A stretch of DNA of 64,000 nt. Source: Bolinopsis microptera (taxonomy: Eukaryota; Ctenophora; Tentaculata; Lobata; Bolinopsidae). The stretch spans positions 5,232,483 to 5,296,482 of the forward strand of contig NC_087077.1 in assembly GCF_026151205.1 (NCBI RefSeq). The letters are read 5' to 3'. Position 1 is the first letter of the stretch. Each line of letters opens with the position of its first letter. Below are positions 22,762 to 37,700 of the stretch, piece by piece. The translations under genes and the position numbers were made by a program. The notes under the pieces were generated by a model that made no database searches, was not told where the DNA came from, and saw nothing but the letters and a program-made list of their open reading frames with translations.

Positions 22762-25700
22762 CTGAAACGGAGAAAATAACGTTAGAATGTTGAACGAGAC
22801 AAGCAAATCGGTACCGTCAGCATGGGATGCAGGGCCAAGCGGGAAACAACGTCAAGGCCCCTTTCCACTTAGGCCATGTTGGTTTTGGCAGATACTGTGG
22901 TAATGAAATATGAAGTGAATGAGTGAAATGAAATGAGTGAAAAGGGTGTAAGAGAGGAGGCTGTAGGAGCTTGTAAGAAATTTAGGAAAGGAAGGAAGCA
23001 GGGCATGTACTACAAAAATACAGCTACTAGTAGTACTGTAAGATTGTAACAATAACCGATAAAAATTAAATAACATAGACAGCAATAAAAGTGGAGTGGA
23101 CAAATTACCCTAGATATAGACCCTAATCGGCCAAGATCGACACAATAGAACTTTTGTGACCTATTTTATCTCCTGTAAGTGATAGCTTAAGAAGTTTGAT
23201 ATACCCCTGCCAGATCGGCAAGTCTCCTGCCTGAAATTTTTTGCTAATGTACCATTTCGCAACGATATTAAAATAATTTATAATTTGTGAAGTGTGATTA
23301 CAGACTATAAAATTAATTTTAGTGGGATCTTCGTAATTTCTATCGATTTTCCTTTTAATAAAGTCTTCAAGTATTGTGATGAAGCTATTTGTGTGAATAC
23401 AATGGAGGTAAATATGAGGAATAGTTTCTAAATATGTTTTACACATGCTACACATGGGAGTATCTGTAACAATTTTCATCTTATGTCTCATGTATCTACA
23501 CGTTGTGATCCTCATTAAAAGTTTGTACTGAAATTGAATCAACTTAAAGTTTTCAGATACTAAGAAAAACAGGTTGCTTAGAACGACTGCCCAATCGATG
23601 GAATGACTGTTCAAGTCGATAACCCATTGACGTAAAGGAGTCAGCTCGTTTGGGCAAATAGAATCGTACATTTTATCCCGAATTTTGCTTCCCTTCACCT
23701 GCCCAGTTGCAGAATGTAAAAATTGAAGTTTTATATTCGGGTCAACAAATTCGATATTCCTTGAGTTAATCGTGGGACAGTTATATCTCCGTATCCCCAT
23801 GATAATGTTACAGTAATCAATTTTGGAAATCGTATTCGGAGACAGCTCCCACTTGTTCATGAACATATCGTAGTTAAGAAGTGTACTTTGATCTATAGAA
23901 AGGAAATCTGAGATGTAAAATATTCCCTTATCAATAAGATGATTGTTCCAAAGTTTGGACCCGATGTCAGTTATTGCTGGGTTGGACCACACACAGTGAT
24001 CAATAGAACCCAAGGCTGCATTAGCCGAACTAATCTTCCACTCAGTGTAGCAATTAAGTACGTCCTGTGTAAAATTACAGTTGATATTAGCGAGACCGTT
24101 TTCTACAGAGATGGTGATGTGCTCGGGAAATTTCAGTTGCATTTTCATAATATCTTTCCAAGTGTGGTGAAAGGGATCATTTAGTAGCTTTGAAATAAGA
24201 CTAGTTTCAAGACCTATAATAAAATCGGATAAATAAAATAGTCCCAGGCCTCCAAATCGGTACTTGTTCTGATACCAACTAAGTTACATTTATTCTTGTA
24301 TTTTTTAAAATTTGTGTATCCATATTCCATATTACTTTTTTTCAGGCTACTCATAGTCATCGAATCTTTTGATCATGTTCATTTATGGTATATTTTTTAT
24401 TCGAATAAAGTTACCTTATCGGACCTTATTTGACCGGAGTCCGGACATTAAATGAACGGACATAATTATGAACGGACATTAAAATCAATGCTCGAAGGCA
24501 TTCAAAACCATCAAAAATTCAAATTTTTGTATCTTTATTTTGTGTTTTTAAAATTTTAGCACTAGATAATTTGTAAATAAATTTTTCATACAATGAGCAA
24601 GAAAAGCAGTCGTTAAGCAGTAAAAAAGTCAAAATATCTGAATATCTATGATTATGAAAGTTGTGTAAAAACAACAGATACGAAATATGACCAGATTTGA
24701 TGAGCATATCAAAGGTCACCTCCCTCAAATGGGTTTTCGTGCATTAAATATTCCATGCTTAAAGCATCAGTAATACCCGCTTTTTGAAAACCATTTTTTG
24801 CTAGACCACCTCGGTCCTGCATTTCAATGTAAACTTTTACAAGATGTGGAGGTTGATAATAACTCCGAAGAAGTGAACGAGGAAGCCGAAGATAAAGAAA
24901 GTGATCATGCCATAATGTGATGCTTAGAATATTTACATTTTATAATAACTTGTTTTTCATTGATCCAATGATATAGTTTAGTCCGAATCCAAGGATAGAA
25001 ATTACAATTGACTGAAATTAAAAAGTTTTCATATCCTAAACATGAGTTCGCAGTGGAATAATTTTGGCAAATATTTCATTGGACTTTAACTAGGACGGAC
25101 CTTAAACGGACGGACTTTATTTGAACGGACATTAAGATGAACGCTAAGACCTCCAGCGTTCAATTAATGTCCGTTCAAATAAGGTCCCATATACAAATTT
25201 TGACCTACATCACTGCTCACCTGTTTCTACATGTGCACCTAGTATTCTGTCTAGCTGCCTGACGTTCACTGAACACCTTGTTGAAATCACCAGTAGTTAT
25301 CCTAGAGGGTGATGTTGGACGGTGCATCGGGCAGGGTATACGGTTTATCGTACTCAGCGGCCGGGCCGAGTCCCCTGATGAATCTGATAGAGCCAGAGAC
25401 GACCTGAATAGCACGTGTTAGATTTAGGGTTATACGACATATTTTGAAACGAGGAGTCGCTACTACAATGCTAACTGATTCCGGTTGAGGAGAAACAGTG
25501 ACAATTAGTCATACAAAACATATAATTATACAGATTTTGTAAATGGTAGAAGAGGAAGTATAACACACCTATCAGAGACAGATACCCCCTCTGGTCCTGG
25601 GGATCTCGGAGAACCAAGTCTCAGATCAAAATCAATACTGTTGACAGAGGTTCTGGAGGGGTCCATAGAGACGGATCTGGGAGGTGGGGATGGAACGTAG

Positions 25701-28700
25701 CCTGAACCAGACATTGGGGACCGGGCGAAGGAGGGACCTTGGTCCAGGGTACCGTCAGAGCTGAGGAAGGAGGCTGATCTTCCACTGAGAATGGGAGACG
25801 GATTAAGACTAAATTAATTTAGAAATTAAATTTATCGACGATAAAATACAATTTGTAATAAAAATGGTCTGACTACTCACCGAGTTCCGTTGTACGAGCT
25901 GCCGCTCCTGATGCTCTGTCTATCATCCTCGTCAGCTGCTCTCAACTTCTCCTGTCTTCTCTTCTCGTCCCTTAAAACTTGCATTATGTCGAACCCTGTA
26001 GAGTTGGCGGAGCTGGCTGGTGATCCTGTCATAATCTGAAGAAAGATTCTGGATTAGATTCAGCATTTGATGGATAATTAATAGTAATTAGTGATAATTA
26101 ATAATACTCCTAATGACATAATTAAGTGCACTTGATTAATTGACGTACCTCTCCATTAGATTGGCTTCTGTTGATCTTGGTACCGGAGCCGATCCAACTG
26201 TTATGTTTTAATATGCCACTTCCACTTCCGTTACTGTACACAGATTTGGAATCTTCTTCACCACTGTGGTATTATTGTTCATTAGCAAGTAGTTTAAAGT
26301 GTATAGTTTTCATACTTTTATGGTTTAAACTTTAGCGCCTTATAAGTGGTTTGCGGCAGCACCTTCTATGGTAGAAAACTCAAAATATTTCTCATGTCAC
26401 CCACAAAATTGTAACGATGACGCAAATTCAGTCGACTAACTAAAACCATCAGCCAAATATCTTGACAAGTACAAATGAGAATAGAGAAAGAAGCAAGGAG
26501 TAAGATTGAAATCTCCCTACCTTCTGTTAGAGTTGAAGCTGCCAGCACGTGGTCTTCTTACACTGAGGAGCTTGTCGCTGCTGGGTGCGGGGGGAGGCAG
26601 CGTTCTGTTCAGATTGCTGTTGAAGTTCAGTTTCTCACATGGAAACGATGAGAAGGTATCTGATTCGGTGTCCGACATAGATTTGTCATGAGCTGAGGAG
26701 GAGGAGGAGGGTTAGTTATTACTGGAACTGTTGCTTTGAAGAAATATAGGAGGAGGTTTAAAATGTTCAATCTGAAGGACTCTAAAATATCAGTTTTTCT
26801 TTGCAACTGGAGTTTAGCACTAAAAATTCTAAAATTAAGAACTTACCTTTTCCTTTTCGTTTAGACTTGCTCAAGGTTCCAGAAAACTTGGGAGATTTCT
26901 CCTCTGATCCCGAGATAGACAAAGCTTGCACAATCCTTGTCAGACTGTTAGCTCTTTTCTGCGACTGAAACATTCAACGTTATGTATTATATTTTTCTCA
27001 ATAATAAACAGTTTAAAACTTCGGCTATTTTTAAAGGGGAATAATCGCGAATTCCCATTTATTTCTGACCGGCCTAGGTTATAAGAAATACGGTACTCCA
27101 AGCTGTGCCAGTGATTATGTCTCAGATGTCGTGACCGAAACACTTTGTCCTGCGCGTGACGATAAGGAGTAAACCTATTTGTCAGGCTTACAATTTAATA
27201 TCATCGAATTAATCTCGACCCATATTCACAAATTTGCCAAATTTATTACCATCATTCAAACAGTATTATTTGTTGTTATAAGAACCAATAACCCAGTGCA
27301 AGCTATAAATAACCGCTGACACTTCGATCCTAACATTAACTTTGAGAATGAGATTACGGGAGATGTAAAGCAGCACGAAAACTTGGTTTTGTCAAGGGTA
27401 TAATGCGATTTAGGAGCCTCGAATAAGCGTTGTAACGATGTTATGTTTTTGTTCTCCTGGGCCGGTCCTCCTACGTTCCCACACTCATACACCATGAATC
27501 CTACCCGCCTACACGAAGAAAGGATCGGAACATACTGACTGTAAATACCTCCGACTCACTGCAGGGGTATTGCATTCAACACTGCAGGACAATCCAACTC
27601 AGCCTGGCTGGCATGGCGTGGGGCAAAAGTCATGCGGAGTAAAAGTTTAGAGGGTTTGTGAGTGATAACGCCTCTGAACTCAGCTCAGCGATGCTGTGAT
27701 GAACGCAGATTTGATTAGAAATGCCAGGTTCTTGACCGGCACGTGTGTGATAAAGCAGATTGTGTGCACGTACGAGAATAATTAACTAATGATGGGGTTT
27801 TACAGAATCCTCTAGAACTAATCTCGATGGTGAGAGTTGAAACGAGTTGTGGCTTTGTTGTTACACGTGACGGCTATCGACCAACTAAAATAAACGGTTC
27901 TTATTAAGCTTAATAACTTGGTTTTTTTAAAGTTTAATAACTTGGTTTTTAATAAGCTTAATAACTTGGTTCTTATTAAGTTCAATAACTTGGTTTTTAT
28001 TAAGTTTAATAACTTGGTTTTTATTAAGCTTAATAACCTATACCTAGCTCAATAGTAAGACGGTCATTTAGCTGGACTAGTTGATATATTTCCTCTATAC
28101 GATTAATCATTAACCTTTTAAATTCTGAAATTTAGCAGTTTTGGAATCCAGTACCCCACCCTTCTTTGCCGGTATTTTAACCTCACCCCTATGCCACCTA
28201 TACAAACTAACGATTATTCTAACCTCTAAAAATATAATGTAATTTAATTTTTATAAATATTTATGTATAAATAAATTTTCGTGAAATTAAATTTCCACCT
28301 GGAAAGGACAGATATTTTTACAAGTTTCTATATATTAAATTCTTGGACTACGCCCTCAGGTGTGCCCACAATAGGACAAAAGGAATAAACAGGTCAAATA
28401 ATTTTGTAGATATCTGTTGACAAACTCTTACAAATGTAAACAAATAAATCTAATCTGCTATCTAAAATGAGATTATCTGATAATAATATCAGATATCAGT
28501 GATATCTGTAAGGAATGTTACTAACCTTCTCAGCTTTAGGTTTCTTGATGGTATCCAGATATCGAACACAGTCGTGTTGCTTGTTAGAGGATGCTAGGTC
28601 CCTGGGTTAACAAAGTGATTAGTAAGTTAATTAATTAATTAATCCCTGATGTAATGAATGGCTCGTGTCCCGACAAACGCGATCAGTATCCACGTCCATG

Positions 28701-31700
28701 GCTCATGCCTTATTCTATTTCTAATGAACGGTGCAGTATGTATTAGAAAACTAAAGATAAGCGGACAGATATGACGATTTTACGATCGAATAGTGAGAAA
28801 AAACAATAGAGCCCGTGGTAAAAAGTACCAAATAAAAATACACAACAATAAAAGTAAGTCGGGTTTGCAACGAAACAAATACAAAGAGAAACTAAATTCT
28901 CAAAGATTATACAAAGATTATACAAAGATTATACAAAGATTATATAAAGATTATACATACTTGGGCGTTTTGTCGTTGAAGTTCTTCTTGTGCATATTGG
29001 CTCCGTACATCTTTAGACACCGCAAACTGTCCAACTGAAAATCAAACTGTCAAAACACCGTTATGAACACAAATTGTGAGACAAATTGTGAGGCGTGAAT
29101 ACTGAAAGTTTTAAACTATGTTTAAATGTGGTATCACCTTTTATGAGGAAAATAAAAGGGTATATCGTGTACATAAAAGCCATTGAAGAACTTATCGTTA
29201 AAATTCAAACGTACCGAATTTAATAATTAGTAACTCTAAACGAAGCTACATATCCAAAGGGTTGGACCACAAAAATATTGGCAAAAATATCCGGATATAT
29301 GAAGATAGAAAAAGAGTTGCGGCAAAGAAGCGTCGATAAATCCTTGATTCAATTAGATTGACACCCCGCAAGAAGAATATAACTCAATTCCAAAGATAAC
29401 GCGCTGATCTAGATCTGGCGAATTTCTCAAACTACTGCTCAAACAAAGTCCAACACAGAATCGTGCCACCCGGTATGTTAACAAGCCGAGAAAAAAGCTA
29501 TGTTATGTCAGGAATGTATAATTGCTGCTAAAAAGTAACTTCGTTTAAAGAAAATTAAAATACCTGCACTCCGTTAACAACAGTATTAGGTTTTCTCAAG
29601 CTTGTCATTAGATGTTAGGAAACTGTAACCGACAGATACAAAAACAAAGTACGAAACTTCGTCGTAATTACTTAACTGCGAGCAAGTAAAACAAAAAAGG
29701 TCACGTGACATCTCAATATATATCACGTGACCTCACAAATATAACGTGACGTCATCAAAAGTGTTACCTGTCCGTGAGCTGCAGCCACATGAACTGGGGT
29801 ACTGCCGTCTTTTCCACCCGGCTCGTTGGGTGAGAGGAGATGGTTAGTGAGCAGCCAGTTGAGGAATGCACAGGTGTCCTTTCTGTGCTGCTATGTGGCA
29901 CGAGTTGTATCCACTGGGGAGTTAATTATGTGAATACAATTACATAATGTGATTAATTAGGGGAATACATAATAAGGTCATGGTTTAAATTGTCAGAAAC
30001 TTCTTATATCACGACTAAAATTAAACATAATAATAATTTCTGGCAGATTGGAACAATCGAGAGTATGTATGGCGGGAAACGCGGTAAACTATAACAATAG
30101 AAAAGACCGAGGACTTACGAGTCGCGAAAAGAAATTTGAACGGAGTATTATGAATACAAAACCCAGATACTCCGTCGTGATATGTATCTGTTATCACTCT
30201 AATTATTCAACTTGTTATGTACTCTGCTAAAACGTCAAAACTATCACACTGTATTTGGTCTAACTAACTAACTGACTTGGAAGCCATAGTTTAAACTTTA
30301 ACCTTTCTCTCAAAGTGTCAGCAGAATAAAGTCTAAATTTTAGTTTGCGTAGTTCAGGATGACTGGCATCGCGGTAACGGGTAAAACTAAAAATAAACCT
30401 CGTGTGTACTTTTTTTTTGTTTTTTTGATTTTTAATTTTTTTAAATCTACATGTCATCACCTCATTATGGGGATCCTTAAAATATGATTGATAGTATTTT
30501 ACATAAAGACAAGTCCTTATTTTTTTATACTAATCACAATTTTTACATTTTTTTGACAATTTCTAAATTTGTAAATATCTCGTTTTAAAATGTTCTTACA
30601 CTTGGCAGCATAAACCGCCTTTTCTCAAAACAAGCTTATCCCGCCCAGCTCTGCCCCCTTTAGCTTATACAGTACATCTTCTCATTTTGTAACCACAGAT
30701 ATAGCAGTAACCTGTAGGAAACACTCAACCAACCGTTTGTCTAGAAGAGAAGAGCCGTGATTCTCAAATACACGCATAAAAGAACACTTAGAGAGATTAT
30801 TAGCGGATGTTGGGGCTAATTGGATCTGCATGAAGAGTTCTTGAACACCTTTTAGCACCGCAAAGTGGGGGCGTGGAGCGGAAAGATGGTTGATGTGGAA
30901 CGGGGCCTGAAATCTGTTGTCACCAACTTCCTGGTTTAGAAATCGGGCTCTCCATCATCACCATAATCATACTTGTTTTCTATAGCACAGTTAACTCCTA
31001 TCTCTTCAGCTACACTTCCAGACTTTCTTGACATACAATTTCTGGTTAAAAGCATTCTATAGTAAGATTGAGGATAGGAGAGAGACAAAATATTATTATA
31101 TCACAATCTCTCACGGTCTGCGACAATGCCACTAAAGACAAGAAATAGCAGCGAAAGAATCAGACTGTAAAATAGCACTGGTACGGGGCACGTGACGTAT
31201 TTGGGTGCTTGCCAGCTATTCACAGTTTACATCACTTGTGACTTGCTAATTTCTTTGGCACTGAATCAGATGAATAAGTATTTCATCATCGGTTACTTTA
31301 AATAGACTTTGTCTCACTTCAATACTTAATAAGATCACTAATGTGAACTCTTTACTACTTTACTTTAAGTGTCCGCTGACTAGTTGAAAGCTGTAGTAAC
31401 ACTACACTTGTCTCGGATTTTTAAGAGAGTTGAGGAGCTTGGGTTTGATGTTAGACCTCAGTTAAATTTCCTGTGCCAAATGTTTCAGTTAGTCAAAATA
31501 CGAAAATTAATTAATAATCTTCGTATTACAACGACAACTGTTGTGAATAAAATAGGAAAACGTAATAATTCTTTTGTACAACCCTGGGAACCCTCTAATC
31601 CTAAAAACCGATACGATTATGCTGGTAGAGGACTTCTGTGTATTTCGGTATAAAAATTGTAATGTTCACTAGCTCATTTTGGACACTTTGCCAACATTTT

Positions 31701-34700
31701 CTTATAAACCAAATAGCTCCGACTAAATAGTAGCGACCAAACAGACTCGAAATTCCCAAACTTCTCAAGCAACATAATAAAACTTTGGTAGCTTTGGAAT
31801 TTTGCACCAGGCCAGTGAATGTAAAACGGCGCCATCACGATCCCTCTTCGCAACTCGTAAGTCCTAAAACGTGTAATAATATTTCACATTTCCCGCCAAA
31901 ATCACAAAAAACACAAGGAAATATTTTCTAACCGGTTATTAATCTGTCTGACGTCACAGTTGGAGAAGTGCTGTAGCCAGATAGCGGACTTAAGGTGGTT
32001 GTTAGTAACTGCGTGGTGCATCGCCGTGTTACCTTCATTATCTTTGGTCTGGTCGTCTGCCCCGAACTCCACTAACCATCTGACTGCTGCTTCTTTACCA
32101 GCTGAACTAGCGTGATGCACTGCGGGAGGAGAAGTTAGTAATTAGTATGGTATGTTATTAAAGGAGATTTGTGAACTTGTCAGAAAAATGAGTGGATAGA
32201 ACTTAGAAGAGATCAAGAAGTCAGGATGATGTGAAATCAGGTACAGATCCTATAGCCAGTTGATAATTGATTATCTTAAATCACATACTGGTACAGGGAT
32301 GAGTACCTGATATTAACAGTTCACCCTCAGTTCCCTGATCATATAGTATCTCTCAATAAGATTAGGAGTGCTAGAACTGACACCTAATTCCCAAACCACG
32401 AACAAGATGATATCTGACGTGAACTAATTTCTCCAAACGTCTATCATTTGCGGTGTTAAAACCCTCCTCCGTCTGGTTTAACTGATGACCGGCAGTCCAG
32501 ACAGCCCATTCTAACCATCCCCCCGCAATAATGATGCTCGTGATCAGGGGGTGATAATCCCAGGTACATATCTTATAATAGAGCGTATCAGACTGGTTAG
32601 GTACTGAAGCTGGGCTCAGTGCCAATAATATTCTTGTCCACTTTACAGACTGTTAATGCAATAAACACCAATATTCAGCTCCGACAGACCCGAAAATTAA
32701 ATTTCCTAGATAATTATAGACTGGACACAGTTTTTTTGCACCTCCAAATTTACCTTTAAAGGGTTACATTCTGGCACTAGCACAAATTCTGTGATCAACA
32801 GTAGATTTACTTTATTTATTTCAGGCATTTATGCGTATACGGTATAATTGTCCAATGCTCTTACAAATTGATCATGTTTTTATGGGAAGGGAGGGTTACA
32901 AAGTGAATATTCGGCATATAAATGCAGCATAATGAGACATAATTAGTCACAATCTATAATCCTTACTTTCCAGAACTATATTCGTCACTCTAAGTCAGCT
33001 CGATTTACACACTGTATTTCAATTTGTCCAATTCTTGTCGTACAACTCATATATATATATTGCAACACGTAACTGATTGATGTTTTCTGTTACAATAAAA
33101 CTGAAAGTTGGAACAAAGTCTGGACCAATCAGAGAGTTTGAAAGCAACCACATGACGCCAGAATCAAGGGAATTAAAGAAAATTGGGAAACCGATTATCC
33201 GGATTGCTTACCAACGTTAGAAACCCCGGGGAATCACACTTGGCCCACCTCCACAAATTAATGTTGCAAATTTTTAGAAACTGTTTTGTTTGTGACGAAG
33301 AGTTCGGGAGAACTGATTGAATCAAAGAAAGACCGTTCTTAGACCGCCTCCCCCCACTTAATGACCTGTGCAGACGCACACAGAGTAGTATATAAAGATG
33401 GTAACTGTTTTTAGTTACAGAGAGAGCGTGGGCGTGTGCTGTACATGTGAAACAGCGGGTGGAAGAGTGGAATACTAAATAACATTAAATATAACGGTAA
33501 AATGTTACAACTTCTTCTTAAGAAGTGAGGTGTAATTTTAACTTCTTTTCAAATCACTCCCACAGACTTGGCTTGTAGTGTGAAAGTGTGGGACGTTAGC
33601 AAAATGGCTGGTCGACCAATTGCGGAGGAGGGGCTGGAAAAACATTATCGACTTGAAGATTTTAAGGATCTCGTCCTTGAACACACGAAAAAAATGAAAA
33701 ATACTCATTAAAAATCAGTAAATATAAAGTTTGCACTTACGGGCAGTGTATCCGTTCATGTCATTACACATCATAGTCTCCGGGTCCGCCAGAGCAAGTC
33801 TCCTCAGGGTTTGTAGGTGGCCTTTCTGTGAGAGCAACCAAGTGTTAGATTCCATTGTAAATATTTTCAATCGTGTGAAATTATTTTCTCAATTTTAATC
33901 TAAATCAAGAACATGTAAAATAATTAGAAAATAAAATTCAGCTCTAAAACAAGTCTTTTCGCTGATCTATACAGAGGATGAAAACTCAATGGAGAGATAA
34001 AAAGTTAGAACGATTACGAAAAAGATTACAAAATATGAACGATCAAACGAAACATGGAATGAGCAATGAAGTACGGCCAGGTTTTCTCCGGAAGAGGAAT
34101 GAAACAGTTGCTCAGTTAAACGAAAATTAAACGGAATTATGGCACCTCATTTTAGAGGCAATGGTATTTACAGGGTATATAAACATATTTGAGATCGTGT
34201 TTCATGAAGTTGAATTGTCAGCATGCTTATCTTAATTACATTTCTAAATCTGATTACAGTGTGAGAATTTACTAATTTATCCTAAAACCGGGTCCTGTTT
34301 AGTATCTAACTGGACAACTGGAATCTTGATTTTACGTAAAACAGATAACTGCAATGAACGTGGGAAATTCCTGTCGAGGAATTCTAACAACGTGTACAAA
34401 CTAAAGAGTGGTAGCAGAGGTGGCTGTGAGATATTTGGATGTAATCCAAATATGCAACTTTAGACTTAACCTTCAGACTTCAATGAGGACAATGATACGC
34501 GAGTATAATAACGCTCCACATATTTTGTCAGGGTAGATAAAGATATATTAATAAACCAAATATGGATGTAGCAAAACATCCAGGCGTTAAATATAGAGAA
34601 GCAACAAACAAAGAACGGATCAGAAAAGTAAAAACGCTAAAAAAGGTAATATATAAAGGAATAATAATAAGAAAATCTGTTGACAAGAAACTTCAAATAA

Positions 34701-37700
34701 AAATTGCTAACCTGAGCGGATAACATGAGTGGAGTAATACCACTGCGATCCCTAGTTTTACACACTGCACCGTGTTGCAGCAGATAGGTCAAACAGACAA
34801 ACTTGCCGTGATCAGCTGCCTCGTGCACTGCTGTCCTGCCCTGTAGGGTCATTATATGGTTACTAATCACCTAATATCCCTTAATTTAAAACATTATGTA
34901 ATCATTTCTCTAATTATTTGTGGATTTCTAAATTTAAGTTGGTACAATAAACGGGTGGATTTTTCCCACGGATAAGATTAATTTGTTTACAGTTAACAGT
35001 TACATCAGCAGACGCGTGAAGCCTGCAGGAGGATGACCAATGAACTTGAATGTGCTGGAAACAGCCCCCTTCAGGTTAAGTCACAAGAAACGATCATCAT
35101 CGCTAATCATAACGCTGCCATCATAATAGTAATACAACCCCGGGTCGCACTTAGCAAGTTGCAACCTAGATCGGAACAGAGGGGGAATGCAACTCGGTAA
35201 TATCTGACGGAAACTGTCGTTCCTTAACTTGATCCTTATCTCAGTTAATAACCCGCCAAACGTACCACAAGTAATTTTAGCACTAAATATGGTGCAGCTG
35301 TTCCATCAATTACTGTTGACTCCTGCGTGGTGCTGGGAATTGGAAAATCGTACCACTCTAGTTAGGAAAAACTACAAAGAGTCTTTTGACCCTTTGTACC
35401 CGTCAAATTATTGTTCGTGGAACCACAAAGAGCTTGCGATTGAATGGCGGAGGGACACCCTGGCACCAGGCGTTAGATCAAAGTGGATTAAATAGAGATA
35501 ATATCAGGAGGTAGGGTGGGAGGTATCTACTATCTCTCAATTCTGCACTTACGGCTTTCAACAACTCGCACAGTGGTCCACCAGGCTATAATTGACCCAA
35601 AATCGAGTGTCATGAAATTCTGTTTATTTATTTGTTATTTATCATAAATTATCAGCCGGTACATATGCTGAAGACGATAATTAAAAATCTTTCAAAATGT
35701 GGAAATGGCGTACGATAATATTAACGATTTTTTTACACAGTCCGAAATTCAAGCAATTGGCAGTAAAAATTGGCCTACATCTGACTGGATATTCATAAAG
35801 CAGTGTTTATTTGCATTTACTTACTCTTGTTGTTGCTGTTTAACGTTTCGAATACCTGTCTAATGAAAAAAAAATCATGTTGATACCTATTTTGGTTGAT
35901 TTTTCATGTGCCCTCAAATTTTAGACCCACTTTTTAACCAAAATTTTGGTTTTAAAATAAAAAATGTTAGGTAGTGCGCTCGAGTGCGCCTAAGCCACCT
36001 ATAGCATCCTAAAGTTCAGATAATTATCTAACTAGCCATAAAAAATTCAACCTGGGACTAGCTGGGACTTTCAAAAAAATCTGCCACGCCCATATTTGGT
36101 CCCGATTATCCCAATTATGCAAAATCACCTTAAAATGCTCAGAGCCATGCTTTGGGGTGCTTTACTTGTAGCTACTAGTCTCCTGAACACAAATATAAAG
36201 TTTTATCAAAATTTGATAAACATTGGCTGAGTTATGAGCAAAATACTATATGACCATATTTGGGCATACGCGCCAATTTTGATAGATTTTGATAGATTTT
36301 AGCCCATAAATTGGCCAATTATCAATATTTTTGTATGAGACAAATTTTATATGTTTGGTTAGCCTATACTTCACATTCTCTATGAATATCAGCTCAATAT
36401 CTACCTAACTGTGGATTCTGTGTTCAAATAATGGCAAAAAATGAACAAATGTGCCCATATCTCAGTTCGCGACATTCGCGAAACTAACTTCGCTTAAAAT
36501 AATATAACTCAATAGGGTTTCAATATTTTTTAATGAAATTTTCAGAATCAACGTAGAATTGCCTGAGGACCTTAAGTTATAGAGTAGAATTTTGAGTCAG
36601 GCCTTTTAAACAAATTTAGTGGCCAAATTCTAAAATTTTCAGGGTATTTTTGGAAAAAATCAATTTTTTGATTTCTCATTTTCAGCCCTTCTGGTATATT
36701 TTGAGGTCTTGTAAGTGCTTTCAAACGTCTTTTCGGGCGAAAATACTCCAGGAAACATCTCCTGAGACAACAAAATGACCTAGAAGGGGTCTATTATAGC
36801 CTGACCCCCCTTCGCGGACCACTGTGACTCGTTAAAAGTAATTTGACCTTATTCAGGCACCGAGGGGACGCTTTTAAATTCGAAATCACACTGATTTTTG
36901 TGAAAGATTCTCAATCTAATAGGATTTTCTTCCATTTTACTGGTACACCCGAGACTCCGCTCTTATATTTAAGTAATGAGTTATGACGTAGGTAGTGATA
37001 CGCTACAGTCGTAATTCTTGAGCAATCGGGAGCAATCTATGATATTGCATCGCAATTTTCACGTACGCTGTATCGCGTCCAACGTGTTAAAATGACAAAA
37101 AGTATATGCTTAAAAATCTCGATGAAAACTTACATTGTTATTGGACATCTTGGTGTAATCGCTGTATTTTCTGAGGAGTAGTTTGAGGATGGCCTTGTCA
37201 CCACATCTTGCAGCGAGGTGAGCTATACTAGATCCTGTACCTGGCTCCCGTACACTCATCATACTCTGACCTGAATAGAGGTGCGGGTTATATGGGGATA
37301 ATAGAGGTTAATAGAGGGTGATAGAGGGTGATAGAGGGTAATATAGGGTGTTGTGCGAACAAGGAACGCACGCCTTATTTCCAGTTTTCAAATCAGAGAG
37401 GCATATAATTTACATCTAAAATGAGAGTTAAACGACGATCCAAAACTCATAAAAAACAAACAACGACGTTTTCAAATACCAGTACGGTTACTCCGACACG
37501 TCAATATGTCTAAGTAACCTCACTATTGTGGCACGTACACTAGGTTACCCCGACACGTCAATATGTCTAAGTAACCTCACTATTGTGGCACGTACACTAG
37601 GTTACCCCGACACGTCAATATGTCTAAGTAACCTCACTATTGTGGCACGTACACTAGGTTACCCCGACACGTCAATATGTCTAAGTAATCTCACTATTGT

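Larger units (their letters stand above)
22762..25220 (-). other. Intron 15
   Basis: 2.46 kb, largely filled by transposon remains: a LINE fragment (23123-24290) and a TIR element (24421-25187). The 22852-23103 frame next to exon 16 is not recognised. Confidence 0.7.

Noticed and set aside
32371-32625. 84-codon minus frame in intron 5
   Set aside because: It is GC-richer than its surroundings, but has no ankyrin-like content, and exons 5 and 6 already join in phase without it.
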